The position numbers and the translations under genes are program-made. Positions 25,506 through 36,500 of a DNA stretch of 64,000 nucleotides are shown here, piece by piece (position 1 is the stretch's first letter; each line of letters opens with the position of its first letter). The notes beneath the pieces were generated by a model. That model did not search any database, had not been told where the DNA came from, and worked only from the letters and a program-made list of their open reading frames with translations. Source of the stretch: Maribacter caenipelagi (GTDB lineage Bacteria > Bacteroidota > Bacteroidia > Flavobacteriales > Flavobacteriaceae); contig NZ_SNZW01000016.1 in NCBI RefSeq assembly GCF_004364175.1, forward strand, positions 62,001-126,000. Direction: 5' to 3'.

Positions 25506-27434
25506 TTAGTTGAATTTATGTCTTACAAAGGCCTCCATAGCGGCGTATGATGATAAGCCCATTGCTTTGTATTTATTGGCGGTGTCACGGTTTCTTTCTT
25601 CTGCACGCATCCAAAATTCTCTAGAGTCGTCACCTTGAAACATTACACCGTCTTTTTGAGTTTGGTGGCAGAAAATAGCATATCGCTTTTTCAACACTTG
25701 CCCAGGACTCATCGGTACTGCCATTTCAATTTCGTTGATATCCCACTCATGCCAAGCACCTCGGTATAACCATACCCAGCAGTCTTTCATAAATGATTCT
25801 GATTTCAATTCTTCGCAAGCTGCAAATACGGCATCTAAACAAACCTTATGCGTACCGTGTGGATCAGCTAGATCGCCAGCGGCATAAATTTGATGAGGTT
25901 TTATTTGTTTGATAATATCTACAACTATCGTAATATCATCTTCAGATAAGTTTTTCTTCTTTATAGTGCCTGTTTCATAAAAAGGAAGATCTAAAAAATG
26001 TACGTTTTTATCATCAAGTCCCATATACCTTGTTGCGGCATAAGATTCTCCTCTTCTTATTTTTCCCTTTAGATTTCTAACTTCTGGAGCATCTATTCGA
26101 GTTTCGTTTTTATCTGCTATAGATTTAATTATATTTTTAGCCTGATCTGACGGACTGATTTGCATGGCTATCTCAGCATATTTTCTAGCATCTGTATCTG
26201 AAACCGCAATATTACCTGAAGTTTGGTAAACGATATGCACATCATGCCCTTGCTCAACTAATCTATCAAAAGTTCCGCCCATAGAAATTACATCATCATC
26301 TGGGTGCGGACTAAATATGATAACTCTTTTTTTAGCCGGAGTAGCACGTTCAGGTCTGTGTGTGTCGTCGGCATTAGGTTTTCCGCCTGGCCAACCCGTA
26401 ATCGTATGTTGTAATTTATTGAACATTTCAATATTCAGGTCATAAGAATCATCTAAGGCTAAAAGATCGGCCATACCGTTATCATTATAATCTTTATCGG
26501 TTAAACTTAAAATGGTCTTACCTGTATTTTCACAAAGCCATACCATAGCTTTCGCCTTTAAATCCTCTGTCCATTCACAAGCATCGACCAACCATGGTGT
26601 TTTATTTCTTGTTAATTGGCTACCCGCACCAGTATCTAAAACAAAAGTACAATTGTCATGTTCTTGCAAGTAAGTAGCTGGTACATGAGATGAAATATCG
26701 CCTTCAATTGTTTTTTTAATGATACCCGCTTTGTTTTCACCCCAGCCTAATAAAACGATTCTTTTGGCTTTTCTTACCGTAGCGATCCCCATGGTAATTG
26801 CTTTTCTTGGTACATTGGCTATTCCTAAGAATGAAGGTGCGGCATCTACTCTTGTTATGTGATCTAATGTAATTACTCTTGTTCCAGAATTGAAATGTGA
26901 ACCTGGTTCGTTAAAACCAACATGCCCTGTTCTACCAATACCCAATAATTGAAAGTCCAAACCGCCAAACTCTTTTATTTTGCGATCGTAGCTTAGGCAG
27001 TATGCTGTAGTTTCTTCATTACTTACGGTGCCATCTGGTATATGAATATTTTTTTCAGGAATATCTACATGATTAAAAAGATGCTCATGCATGAAGTAAA
27101 AATAACTCTGTATGTTATTCGGCTCCATAGGTAAATATTCATCTAAGTTGAAGGTGACAACATTTCTAAAGCTCAAACCTTCTTCTTTGTGCATGCGAAC
27201 CAATTCTTCATAAACCCTTATTGGTGAAGAACCAGTTGCTAAACCTAAAACGCAATTTCTTTTTTGTCCTTGTCTCTTTTTTATTAAAGCGGCAATTTCA
27301 TGAGCCACTACTATCGAAGCTTCATTGGAGTCTTCGAAAATGACATTATGAATTTTTTCGAATCGCGTTTCTTCAAATTGACCTATAGGCTTATAGCTAA
27401 TGTCGAGTTTGGAATTTTTTGCGGTATTTTTCAT
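25506..27434 (-). CDS. nagB: Glucosamine-6-phosphate deaminase fused to a PIG-L/LmbE-type deacetylase domain
   Basis: A 642-residue two-domain enzyme. Residues about 30-285 are a NagB-type isomerase/deaminase: VLGLATGSSPIRVYEEL (62-78), VVTFNLDEYLPM (92-103) and LLGIGRTGHVGFNEPGSHF (163-181). His171 and Glu176 correspond to E. coli His143 and Glu148, but Thr169 stands where E. coli has catalytic Asp141. Residues about 368-642 are a PIG-L domain with VIIFSPHPDDDVISMGGTF (371-389), whose His377-x-Asp-Asp380 and distal His526/His529 (DPHGTHK) form a predicted Zn site. Deaminase plus deacetylase suggests GlcNAc-6P to GlcN-6P to fructose-6P on one chain. This fusion is, from memory, common in Bacteroidota. 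No signal peptide; divergent from the DeoR-family gene. Confidence 0.92.
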   Translation of the reverse strand: MKNTAKNSKLDISYKPIGQFEETRFEKIHNVIFEDSNEASIVVAHEIAALIKKRQGQKRNCVLGLATGSSPIRVYEELVRMHKEEGLSFRNVVTFNLDEYLPMEPNNIQSYFYFMHEHLFNHVDIPEKNIHIPDGTVSNEETTAYCLSYDRKIKEFGGLDFQLLGIGRTGHVGFNEPGSHFNSGTRVITLDHITRVDAAPSFLGIANVPRKAITMGIATVRKAKRIVLLGWGENKAGIIKKTIEGDISSHVPATYLQEHDNCTFVLDTGAGSQLTRNKTPWLVDACEWTEDLKAKAMVWLCENTGKTILSLTDKDYNDNGMADLLALDDSYDLNIEMFNKLQHTITGWPGGKPNADDTHRPERATPAKKRVIIFSPHPDDDVISMGGTFDRLVEQGHDVHIVYQTSGNIAVSDTDARKYAEIAMQISPSDQAKNIIKSIADKNETRIDAPEVRNLKGKIRRGESYAATRYMGLDDKNVHFLDLPFYETGTIKKKNLSEDDITIVVDIIKQIKPHQIYAAGDLADPHGTHKVCLDAVFAACEELKSESFMKDCWVWLYRGAWHEWDINEIEMAVPMSPGQVLKKRYAIFCHQTQKDGVMFQGDDSREFWMRAEERNRDTANKYKAMGLSSYAAMEAFVRHKFN

Positions 27435-27469
27435 GAAGTGGTGGTAGAATTTTGGATTTTTAATTCATG

Positions 27470-27477
27470 CAAATATA
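27470..27477 (-). promoter_or_regulatory. Candidate -7 element for nagB (TATATTTG)
   Basis: Exact TAnnTTTG match, 35 bases before the nagB ATG. The nearest TTG upstream is about 30 bases away, too far for a standard -33 box. It lies in the 203-base divergent region shared with the DeoR-family gene, a natural place for joint repression. Confidence 0.4.
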
Positions 27478-27567
27478 TGCGTTATTTTTATTTATTGCAG
27501 TTTTTTGCAAGAAATAATGCTGTATTGTGCTGTTAATTAATATTAAATTTATAGTTCACTAACATTA

Positions 27568-27610
27568 ACGTCATAAAACGGCATGAGTTAAAAATCATTA
27601 TCTTTGACGT
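27568..27610. promoter_or_regulatory. Possible DeoR-type operator dyad and -7 element for the regulator gene
   Basis: ACGTCA (27568-27573) and TGACGT (27605-27610) form an interrupted dyad 31 bases apart. The right arm overlaps TATCTTTG (27599-27606), a TAnnTTTG match 31 bases before the regulator ATG at 27638. A repressor bound here could block its own promoter. The arms are only six bases, so chance is not excluded. Confidence 0.3.
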
Positions 27611-27637
27611 ATTGATAAGTGATAAAGTTGCAAAAAC

Positions 27638-28387
27638 ATGCTAAAAGAAGAACGTCAACAAACAATTTTAAGCGAAGTTGACCTACACAATAGAATACTT
27701 ATAACCGATATTGCCGAGGCTTTAGATGTGTCTATTGATACCATTAGACGTGATGTAAAAGAACTTGATGCCGAGAATAAACTGCGTAAAGTTCATGGTG
27801 GCGCAATCTCTATGGGGTACATGACCAATAGTGCCAGAAACACTAATATATATAAGATAGAAGATAAGGCGGCAATTGCGGTGAAGGCAGTTAGTATGCT
27901 GCGAGATGGTGCCGTTATTTTTTTAGATGGTGGTACTACGTGTATGGAGCTTGCAAGAATTATACCTGAGAATTTAAATCTTACTTGTTTTACGATTAGT
28001 TTACCGGTTGCTATGGAATTGTCTCATAAAGCAAATATTAATGTAATTTCTATTGGGGGACAAATTTCGAAGGAAGCACAAATTGCTATTGGCGCAAATG
28101 CCATTCATCATCTATCTGAGATACGATTCGATTATAGTTTTATCGGTACAGGATATGTTGATGCAACCTACGGATTAACAGAATTCGATTGGGATATTGT
28201 TCAAATCAAAAAGGCGGTTATAAAAGCTTCAAAGAAAACAGTGCTTTTATCCATTTCTGAAAAACTGAATTCTCAGCACCGCTATAAAACTTGTGATATC
28301 AATTCTATTAACACGATGATCACAGAATTAAAACCTGATGATAAATTGCTAAAGGCTTTTAGAAATCACGATATAAAAATTATTTAA
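27638..28387 (+). CDS. DeoR/GlpR family transcriptional regulator
   Basis: A 249-residue regulator: N-terminal winged helix (1-55) with LKEERQQTILSEVDLHNRIL and the recognition-helix motif VSIDTIRRDVKELDAENKL, then KVHGGAI that ends the domain in the family. The C-terminal DeoRC sensor (about 75-235) shows VIFLDGGTTCMELARIIP and the substrate-phosphate-binding region DYSFIGTGYVDATYGLTEFD. DeoR proteins usually sense sugar phosphates. Position between divergent nagB and cotranscribed murQ (four-base gap) suggests control of wall-sugar salvage, with GlcNAc-6P, MurNAc-6P or GlcN-6P as candidate effector. That effector assignment is inference. Confidence 0.92.
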   Translation: MLKEERQQTILSEVDLHNRILITDIAEALDVSIDTIRRDVKELDAENKLRKVHGGAISMGYMTNSARNTNIYKIEDKAAIAVKAVSMLRDGAVIFLDGGTTCMELARIIPENLNLTCFTISLPVAMELSHKANINVISIGGQISKEAQIAIGANAIHHLSEIRFDYSFIGTGYVDATYGLTEFDWDIVQIKKAVIKASKKTVLLSISEKLNSQHRYKTCDINSINTMITELKPDDKLLKAFRNHDIKII

Positions 28388-28391
28388 GTAT

Positions 28392-29204
28392 ATGGATTAC
28401 AAAAAAATTACCGAAACTCCGTCTAATCACGATAATTTAGAGTTGATGGATACCGCTACTATTCTTCAAAAAATGAATGAGGAGGATAAGAAGATTGCCG
28501 ATGCTGTGGAAAAAACGATTCCGCAGGTAACGAAACTTGTAGATGCCTTGACTGAAAGATTTAATAAAGGCGGAAGATTATTTTACATAGGTGCAGGTAC
28601 CAGTGGTAGATTGGGAATTTTAGATGCTTCTGAAATTCCGCCAACTTTTGGTATGCCACATGAGCGTGTAGTTGGTTTAATTGCCGGGGGAGATACAGCC
28701 ATTAGAAAAGCTGTTGAAAATGCAGAAGATGCTACCAAACAGGCGTGGTTAGATTTAAAAGCACATGATATTAACACAAATGACGTTGTGGTGGGTATTG
28801 CGGCTTCGGGTAGTACACCATATGTAATTGGTGGGTTGGAAGATGCTAAGAAAAATGGAATATTAACGGCTGCAATTACAAACAATCCTGGTGCTCCCAT
28901 TGCTAGAATAGCCGATATTCCTATTGAGATTAATGTTGGACCCGAATTTTTGACCGGTAGTACTAGAATGAAAAGTGGTACTTCTCAAAAATTAGTATTG
29001 AATATGATTTCTACTGCCCTTATGATTAAAATAGGTAGGGTAAAGGGTAATAAGATGGTGAACATGCAATTAAGTAATGACAAACTTGTAAATCGTGGTA
29101 CCCGCTATATTATGGAAGGGTTGAATATTGAATACGACGCGGCTGAAGCATTATTAAAAAAGCATGGTTCTGTTAAGCTAGCGATTGATGCCGGTAGGGT
29201 ATAA
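28392..29204 (+). CDS. murQ: N-acetylmuramic acid 6-phosphate etherase
   Basis: Cleaves the lactyl ether of MurNAc-6P to GlcNAc-6P and D-lactate. The 270-residue SIS-domain protein shows GRLFYIGAGTSGRLGILDAS, EIPPTFGMPHERVVGLIAGG (with the catalytic Glu after Ala-Ser), GIAASGSTPYVIGGL and EFLTGSTRMKSGTSQKLVLN. E. coli MurQ has 298 residues; the shortfall is mostly at the C terminus, ending at KHGSVKLAIDAGRV. Start four bases after the regulator stop, so the two form an operon opposite nagB. It uses the product of AnmK from the minus-strand run. A terminator hairpin follows. Confidence 0.95.
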   Translation: MDYKKITETPSNHDNLELMDTATILQKMNEEDKKIADAVEKTIPQVTKLVDALTERFNKGGRLFYIGAGTSGRLGILDASEIPPTFGMPHERVVGLIAGGDTAIRKAVENAEDATKQAWLDLKAHDINTNDVVVGIAASGSTPYVIGGLEDAKKNGILTAAITNNPGAPIARIADIPIEINVGPEFLTGSTRMKSGTSQKLVLNMISTALMIKIGRVKGNKMVNMQLSNDKLVNRGTRYIMEGLNIEYDAAEALLKKHGSVKLAIDAGRV

Positions 29205-29230
29205 GTAGTTTTTTATTTTTAGGTTAGTAT

Positions 29231-29269
29231 AAAAAGGTCTGTAATCATTTTTGAATACAGACCTTTTAT
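29231..29269. terminator. Bidirectional terminator between murQ and the sugar dehydrogenase gene
   Basis: A perfect 12-bp stem AAAAGGTCTGTA (29232-29243) / TACAGACCTTTT (29256-29267) with a 12-base loop. A-rich and T-rich flanks fit termination in both directions, serving the convergent murQ and dehydrogenase genes. Confidence 0.8.
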
Positions 29270-29287
29270 AATTTAGTGAGCTTGCTA

Positions 29288-30409
29288 TTATTTTATCGGT
29301 ATTAATTTATAAATGCCTTTTCCTTCAACGGCTACATAAACAAAACCATCGGGACCTTGCTTTACAGCACGTACTCTACCTAGTCCGTCCATTAATTTTT
29401 CTCTTGCGATTACTTTGTTTCCATCCATTACTAATCGTTCTAAATATTGAAAAGCTAAAGATCCAACCAATAGACTCCCTTTCCAATTTTTGTATTTATC
29501 CGTAGTCACAAATTCCATACCGCTAGGGGCAATAGAAGGTACCCAATAGTGAATGGGTTGCTCCATTCCGCTCATTTCTGTTTTGTCGGTAATTGGGGTT
29601 CCGCCATAATTGATTCCGTAGGTAACTAAAGGCCATCCATAGTTAGCTCCTTTTTTAATAATATTTATTTCATCACCACCTCTCGGTCCGTGTTCGTTAT
29701 CCCAAATGTCTCCGGTTATTGGGTGCTTTATTAATCCTTGCGGATTTCGGTGTCCGTAACTGTAAATAGCAGTCTTGGCACCTTCTTCCCCTATAAACGG
29801 ATTGTCTTTCGGTATACGCCCATCGTCATGTAAACGGTAAATTTTACCACCATCTCTCTTAATGTCTTGCGGATTGATTTCTCTGTCGCCACGTTCACCA
29901 ATAGAGAAGTATAAATATCCGTCATTATCAAAAGTAATTCGAGATCCAAAATGTTGCCCTTTTGTCGTATTGGGTACAGCCTTATAAAGCACTTGTTTTT
30001 CGGTCAAAGAATTGTTGTTCAATTTTGCTCTCATTAATGCAGTATGTCCTCCTTTTTCATCACCGTCTGTAGATGCATAAGTGAGGTAGATCCATCCGTT
30101 TTCTTTGTACTTCGGATGAAGGGCAACATCTAATAATCCGCCTTGGCCTCGGTTATAAACTTTAGGAATATTGCCGATTATCGTTTTTTTTCCATTGTTA
30201 AAATGAATCAATTTGCCTTCTTTTTCAGTGATTAAAATACTATTGTCAGGAAGGAAGGCGAACCCCCATGGAATCTGTACCTCATCGACGAATAGCTCAG
30301 CTGTAAAAACAGACTCTTTTGGCGTAGTTACTTTGTTATCAGTATTTTGTGCGCAAGAAAAATTTAGCGATACAACGAATAAAAGGTTGAAGATGATACT
30401 ATTTTTCAT
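29288..30409 (-). CDS. PQQ-type sugar dehydrogenase (GSDH/Asd family) lipoprotein
   Basis: A 373-residue lipoprotein from ATG 30409: signal with LLFVVSLNFSC and acylated Cys near residue 19. The mature protein is a six-bladed soluble aldose dehydrogenase fold: QIPWGFAFLPDNSILITEKE, NRGQGGLLDVALHPKY, HFGSRITFDNDGYLYFSIG, EERGDREINP-like region, YGHRNPQGL, and WDNEHGPRGGDEINIIKKG. The His, Arg and Asp/Glu in these loops bind PQQ and the sugar. The family oxidises sugars to lactones with PQQ, but many bacterial members bind PQQ weakly and lack known roles. Convergent with murQ; the divergent giant adhesin gene starts 121 bases upstream. Confidence 0.86.
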   Translation of the reverse strand: MKNSIIFNLLFVVSLNFSCAQNTDNKVTTPKESVFTAELFVDEVQIPWGFAFLPDNSILITEKEGKLIHFNNGKKTIIGNIPKVYNRGQGGLLDVALHPKYKENGWIYLTYASTDGDEKGGHTALMRAKLNNNSLTEKQVLYKAVPNTTKGQHFGSRITFDNDGYLYFSIGERGDREINPQDIKRDGGKIYRLHDDGRIPKDNPFIGEEGAKTAIYSYGHRNPQGLIKHPITGDIWDNEHGPRGGDEINIIKKGANYGWPLVTYGINYGGTPITDKTEMSGMEQPIHYWVPSIAPSGMEFVTTDKYKNWKGSLLVGSLAFQYLERLVMDGNKVIAREKLMDGLGRVRAVKQGPDGFVYVAVEGKGIYKLIPIK

Positions 30410-30536
30410 ATACAAGCGTTAGAAATATATTAGTGGACACATGATTATTTAAAAGATAAAATATAAGTATAAAAATTACACCAAAGAACTAATTAGATCC
30501 CAAATCAACTTTGTTCTTAAAAACGAATCTTAACCT

Positions 30537-33500
30537 ATGCTTCCAAAACAACAGCGGTATGCGCTGTATGTACTACTTCTGATTGTTATTTCAGTAATTG
30601 GTACTACGGCTCTGGCCAACTCTAAAGTAACTACTTTATACGAAGAGGTGGCTCATGTAATCGAAAAGGCTGTTTCGGTTTCTACCAAAAACAAATCGAC
30701 CTTAGAAAAGAAAGCTCAAGTTGCAAGAAAATCTACCTTAGCTCCCTCGGCAATGTTTACAACACTTATTGTAGGTGCTGATGCTACCGAGACTTGTAAT
30801 GATAACGGTTTTACCATTGCACGTTTTAATTTATGCGGCGATTATGATGATCGTATTATAAGTTTATCTGGCGGACCATACAGTTCGGTGACATGGCAAG
30901 TGCTTGGTGGTTCTTGTACATCGAACGTAAATACAGAATGCCCTAATACTACAGCATCATGTTATTCTACAATTAGTTCTGGTCAAACATTTAATTTAGA
31001 TGCTAGTACTGTACCTGCAACTTCAGGTGCTGAATACAGAGCACTGGTAGATGGTCAACCATATTATTTTAAAGTAAAGAAAAGTACCATAACCCAAACC
31101 CATGTAAAACAAGATTACATCTGTGGTGTAGATGGTAGAATACAGATTACCAATTTATCGAGTGCTTACGAATTTAGTATTGATGGTGGTACTTCTTGGC
31201 AAGGTGCAATATTTTCTAATCTAACACCAGGTACTTATAATATTCTAGCAAGATTAAGAAATACAGCCAATACTTGTGAATACCCTTATGAGCCTATTGT
31301 TATAGAGGAAAAAGAAATTGAAATAGCTACAACTTTTACAGATGCATTATGTAGTGGCGATACAGGTAGTATAACCGTTACAGCTTCTAATGTGCCTGGT
31401 CCTTATAAATATACGTTATTGAACTCTAGTGGTGTAGCCCAAGAGTTTACGGCTTTTATATCTACCAATCCTTACACCTTTTCAGCTGTAGGTTTTGGGA
31501 CATATACCGTACAGGTAGAGACTCAACAATGTACAGGCGATCCTTTAAACGGTATTAACCCACCAAGGCAAAGTTTAGATACAAGTGGGAACCCAATGAC
31601 TATTGGTGCAGGTGCTTCAGCTATAGATGCTTCTACAGAAGTGAACAGTAGTTTTGGTTGTTCAGATATTTCTAGTGTAGATATTACTCTAAATACGACT
31701 GGTGGTTCTGCACCATATACATTTATGGTTAATGGCGGACCTGTACAACCTGCATTTGGTGATGCCGCTACAGATTCCGGTACAACTACGTATACCGTGA
31801 GCACAGCAGGGACTTATGATTTTGTTATTACCGATAGTAATGGGTGTATTATAAATGCTTCTTCTGATGTTGAAGATCTATTACCGCCAGATATCGCCGT
31901 TGCAGGTATTGATGGCACTTGTAGTAATGGAGGTGCAAAATTAGAGTTTACTATAAATAACGGTAGAGGTTATAATATATCTTATAGAGAAAGCGCATCT
32001 GAACCTTGGGTAAATACACCACAGATTTCAGTAACTGCTGGTACTTATAATGATATTGAAGTAAGATACCAACAAGGCGGATTTGAATGTACCCTTGCTT
32101 TACCTTCAGTGACAGTAGATACGGTAGGATCTTTAACTGGGTCGGCTACAAAAGTAGACGATGTAACATGTACAGGTACTGGAACTACTGGCGGACAAAT
32201 TGATTTTGTTGGTCCGTTTTCTGGTGGATCAGGTAGTGGATATGTCTTTAGTATTGATGGGGTCAATTTCTCTGCAATAACTTCTTATACCGATTTAGCT
32301 GCGGGTACATATTCCCCAATTATTGAAGATGCAGGAGGTTGTCGTTTAAACCTTACTTCGATAGAAATTTTAGATGTTGACCCTCCAACTGATTTAGATT
32401 TTGCACAAAGTAATGTTAGTTGTGCTGCCGGTACATCTGATGTTCAGTTGACACCAACAAGCAACGCGGCTATCAATAGATATGAAATAATTAGTCCGGC
32501 TTATTTTGATAATGGTAATAATGATACTTTTACAGGGTTACTAACTTCTCAGGCATATATTTTTCAAATTACCGATGTTAACGGTTGTTCTTATACTGAA
32601 GGTTTTAGACCTGTTGTTATAAGCTCTATTCGAGTACAAGTGAAGTCTGGTGGTGATTTAAGAGTTTGTAATGGAGCTACCGATGGCAGTGGAACTTTTA
32701 TTATCGACGGCTTTGCCAATAATTACACATATGATATTAATGGTGGACTTTTTACAGGAGGACCACAAAGTGATCGAGAAGTAGTTTTACCTTCATCTGG
32801 TGCAGGTACATACACTATTACTGTAACTGATGCTGATACTGGTTGTACCGATACTACATCTTTTGATATCAATGAAGCTCCGGTGTTAGATTTGTCTTCA
32901 AGTACGGTTACGGATATGAGCTGTGCCAATGGAAATTTAGGAGCTGTTAGAGCAAATGCAATTGGCGGTTGGGGTACATATAGATATACCTTAACACCAC
33001 CTGTAGGACCACCAATTGGACCAAAATCTGGAAGAACCTTTAGTAATCTTTCTGCAGCGGGAACATACACATTAACTGTTGAAGATGCTGAAGGTTGTAC
33101 AGATACTTTCTCTTTCGATTTAAATTCTATTGATGCTCCAAGCATTTCTTTGGACGGTCCGTCATCAGATTTCTGTTTCGTGGCAGGTATAGGTGCTACG
33201 GTAGCGGTTACTTCTACTGCAGGTACGGCAGCTATTGGTTCACATCAATATAGAATTAACGGAGGTACACTTCAAGCAAGTAATTCTTTTGCGGGACTTT
33301 CCCCTGGTAATTATACGATTGAAGTGGTAGATGGTAATGACTGTTCAGATAGTCTACCTATTACAATAGCGCCTCAACTAAGGGTAAATACAAGTATTAC
33401 TACTGAAATACCTTGTGGTGGAGATCCTGGAAGAATTAGAGTAAGTGTTAATGGTGGTTATACTTCTGGTGTTGGTGCAAAACAATATGAAGTTAGTTCT

Positions 33501-36500
33501 GATGGAGGAGTTACTTTTGGTACTGCATTTCCACTTACTACAGATACTTTTGATTTTGATACAAATGTACCTGGAGATTATGTTTTCAGAATTACCGATA
33601 ATAATACTACAAGTAGTGGTTGTGTTGCAGAATCTGTTGCTATCACTTTAAATCCGCCTCAAAATATTGCTGCTGCATCTTATGTTGCTAGACCGGTTAG
33701 TTGTAGTTCAACCAACAATGGTTCGGTAACAATTATACCAGATGCTACCAGCGGTGTACCACCTTACGAAGTTAATTTCAATGGAACGGGATGGGCATCA
33801 GAAACAGTATACTCCAATTTAACTGTAGGTACTTATTCTTACTTGGTTAGAGATGCTAGAGGTTGTGAAACCCCAGCTGATACTTTTGATATTGTGTTAG
33901 ATACAACACCGCCACCTGCAACTACGGTTTCTGAAGAACAGGCAGTTTGTGGAGGTAGTGGGCCAGTAAGTGGCGGTATCAATATTGATTCTGTAACTGA
34001 CGGTACAACTAATTATACATTTATAATTGAAGATAATACGGGAGTAGAAATTACAAGAATGGAAGATGTAGCAACTTTACCGGTTCAAATATTAGATGCA
34101 GGTTTAGTAACTGGCGATTATACGGTAATTACCATTGATGCTAATGGTTGTACAGATATAGATACGGTTACCATTACTTCCAACGAAGTTGTGATAACAC
34201 CTATACCGCCACCAGTTCCTTTAGATTGTGATGATACAGCTTTTACCTACTCGGTTAGTGTTAGTGGAGGCACAGGTCCTTACCAAATTAGATTAATGGA
34301 TCAACCAGGTTTTTATAACTTGAACAACACACCAGCAGTAAATGATCATACGTTTGATAATGCTACAGACGGAATTCAATATGGTGTAGCATATACCGTA
34401 GTAGTTTTAGATGTGGGTACAGGTTGTACATATGAACAAGAAATTCCTCCAGTAGAAGGTCCGTCAACATTAGATGTGACAGCATCTTCTACGCCAGGGG
34501 CCTGTGATATCAATAGAAATGGTGAAATAACCTATGATATTACTGGTTATACTATTGGTGATCAGTTAAGAATAGTATTGATCAATAACGAAGATGGATC
34601 GGAAACGGAGTTAGAAGCTTCTATGACAACTACAGGTTTACCTTATAATGGTAACTATCCAGAATTGCCTGGTGATTATCAAATTTTAGTTCAAAATTTA
34701 ACCGATACCTGCACAGATGCCGCTCCGGTTACAATACTTCAGAATTTACCTGACATAGATATCTTACAAGAAGTTCCTGCAAACTGTAATGCTTTTGGTC
34801 AAGTAACGGTACAAGGTAGAGGTGGTTCAGGTGGTCCATATGAATTTGCCTTTATGGATACTGGCTTAGCTCCTACAGGGTGGACTACAGATACAACATT
34901 CGCTGCACCAGATGGTACTTATGATGTGTATGTAAGAGATGCAAGTGGTTGTACATCATTTGATATTGCAACGATTATATCATTAGATCCAGATTTGCCG
35001 GTTCCTACTTTTGCTGTAGTAAATCAATGCGATCCTACTTCAACTTCTTTTGATATCACCGTAAGAGTACCTAATACTTTAAACACACCTAGATTTACTT
35101 TAGGAGGTGATGAGCAATTACCTACAATTGTCGGCGCTTTTTGGGAGCATACTTATATCGTAAGTAGTCCTGGTGATTATGTTGTAGATGTAGTCGATGC
35201 CAATGGTTGTACTAGTGAAGGTACTGCTACGGTATATGATTTCTTATCCGCTACAGGTAGATTTTCAACAGATAGCACGTGTAATGATGCAGATGGAGAA
35301 ATAACTATATCAACTACTGGTGGTAGTGGAGATTTTACTTATGAGTTAACAGGTATCGATTATACCTCTAGCGCAGTGGGTCCAATATCACAAACAAATG
35401 ATCCAATATTTACAGGATTAACTCCTGGTACTTATGAAGTATTAATTACGGATCGTATTGTAAACGATGGTGCTGGTTTTTGTGAAACAACTGTTACAAA
35501 CATCATTTTAAATCAAGCAGCACAGCCAGTAATTGTTTCTGAAGAAGCAATCGATATTAGTTGTAGAGATGAGAATGACGGGTCTATTGAGATAGTAGTT
35601 GGTCCGGCAAATGCATTGGTACCATTCACATCTCAAGACACTCCAATTACCTATATTTTAAATAATGTAACCTCAGGAACTACAGAAGTAACTAGAAATA
35701 ATACTGGTGCTTTTTCAAATTTACCGGCAGGTGATTATCAAGTTCAAGTCGTAACGGCTCGTAATTGTGAGGTGTTATCTGGAATACACACCATCAATAA
35801 TCCTGATGCTTTCAGTATTACTGCCAGTGCTCCAGATTTTGCTTGTGAGCCAGGTGCAAATAGATATAGTTCAACTATTATCACAGTAAATGTTGTTGAT
35901 CCAGGAACAATTGGTTCTGGTTACCAGTATAGTATTACTGGATTTGAAAATTATCAAACAGGAAATACATTTGAAATAATCGACAACGGTTCACCTCAAA
36001 ACATTACGGTATATGCTATAGACGGCAATGGCTGTCAAACAACTTTTGATGTACCAACAATAAATGAACCAACAGATGTTATACCTACCATTGTTGAGGT
36101 TGACATTTTAAATTGTACAGATGATGAACGTGTACGTATAGAGGTTAGCGGTACTAGCGATTTTACGGTAAATACTGTTTCTGTTACTCCAGTGGCTCCT
36201 GTAACTAATACTTCTGGTAATAACTATGTGGATGTTTACTTGTCTGATGTTGGTGATTATTTATTTGAAGTAGTTGATAATACAGTGGGTTGTACCTACC
36301 CAATGCCAGTGCATACGGTGAATACACCAGAAGCACCTACGGTATTAATTAGCGAGGCTAAACCTGTTAGTTGTGCAGTGCCAGGTAATGATGGGGCGTT
36401 ATTCATAACTGTAGGTAATTACACGGGTGAATATGAAGTGTTTGTTTATGAAGCAACTGATGTAACTAGGTCTACACTTTTAGCTTCTCAAACTTTTAAT

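Noticed and set aside
31523-33145. Reverse-strand reading frames of 70-140 codons inside the giant adhesin (for example 31523-31804, 32045-32266, 32723-33145)
   Set aside because: They mirror the repeated codons of the plus-strand gene, have no plausible starts or domains, and the plus-strand product is clearly real.
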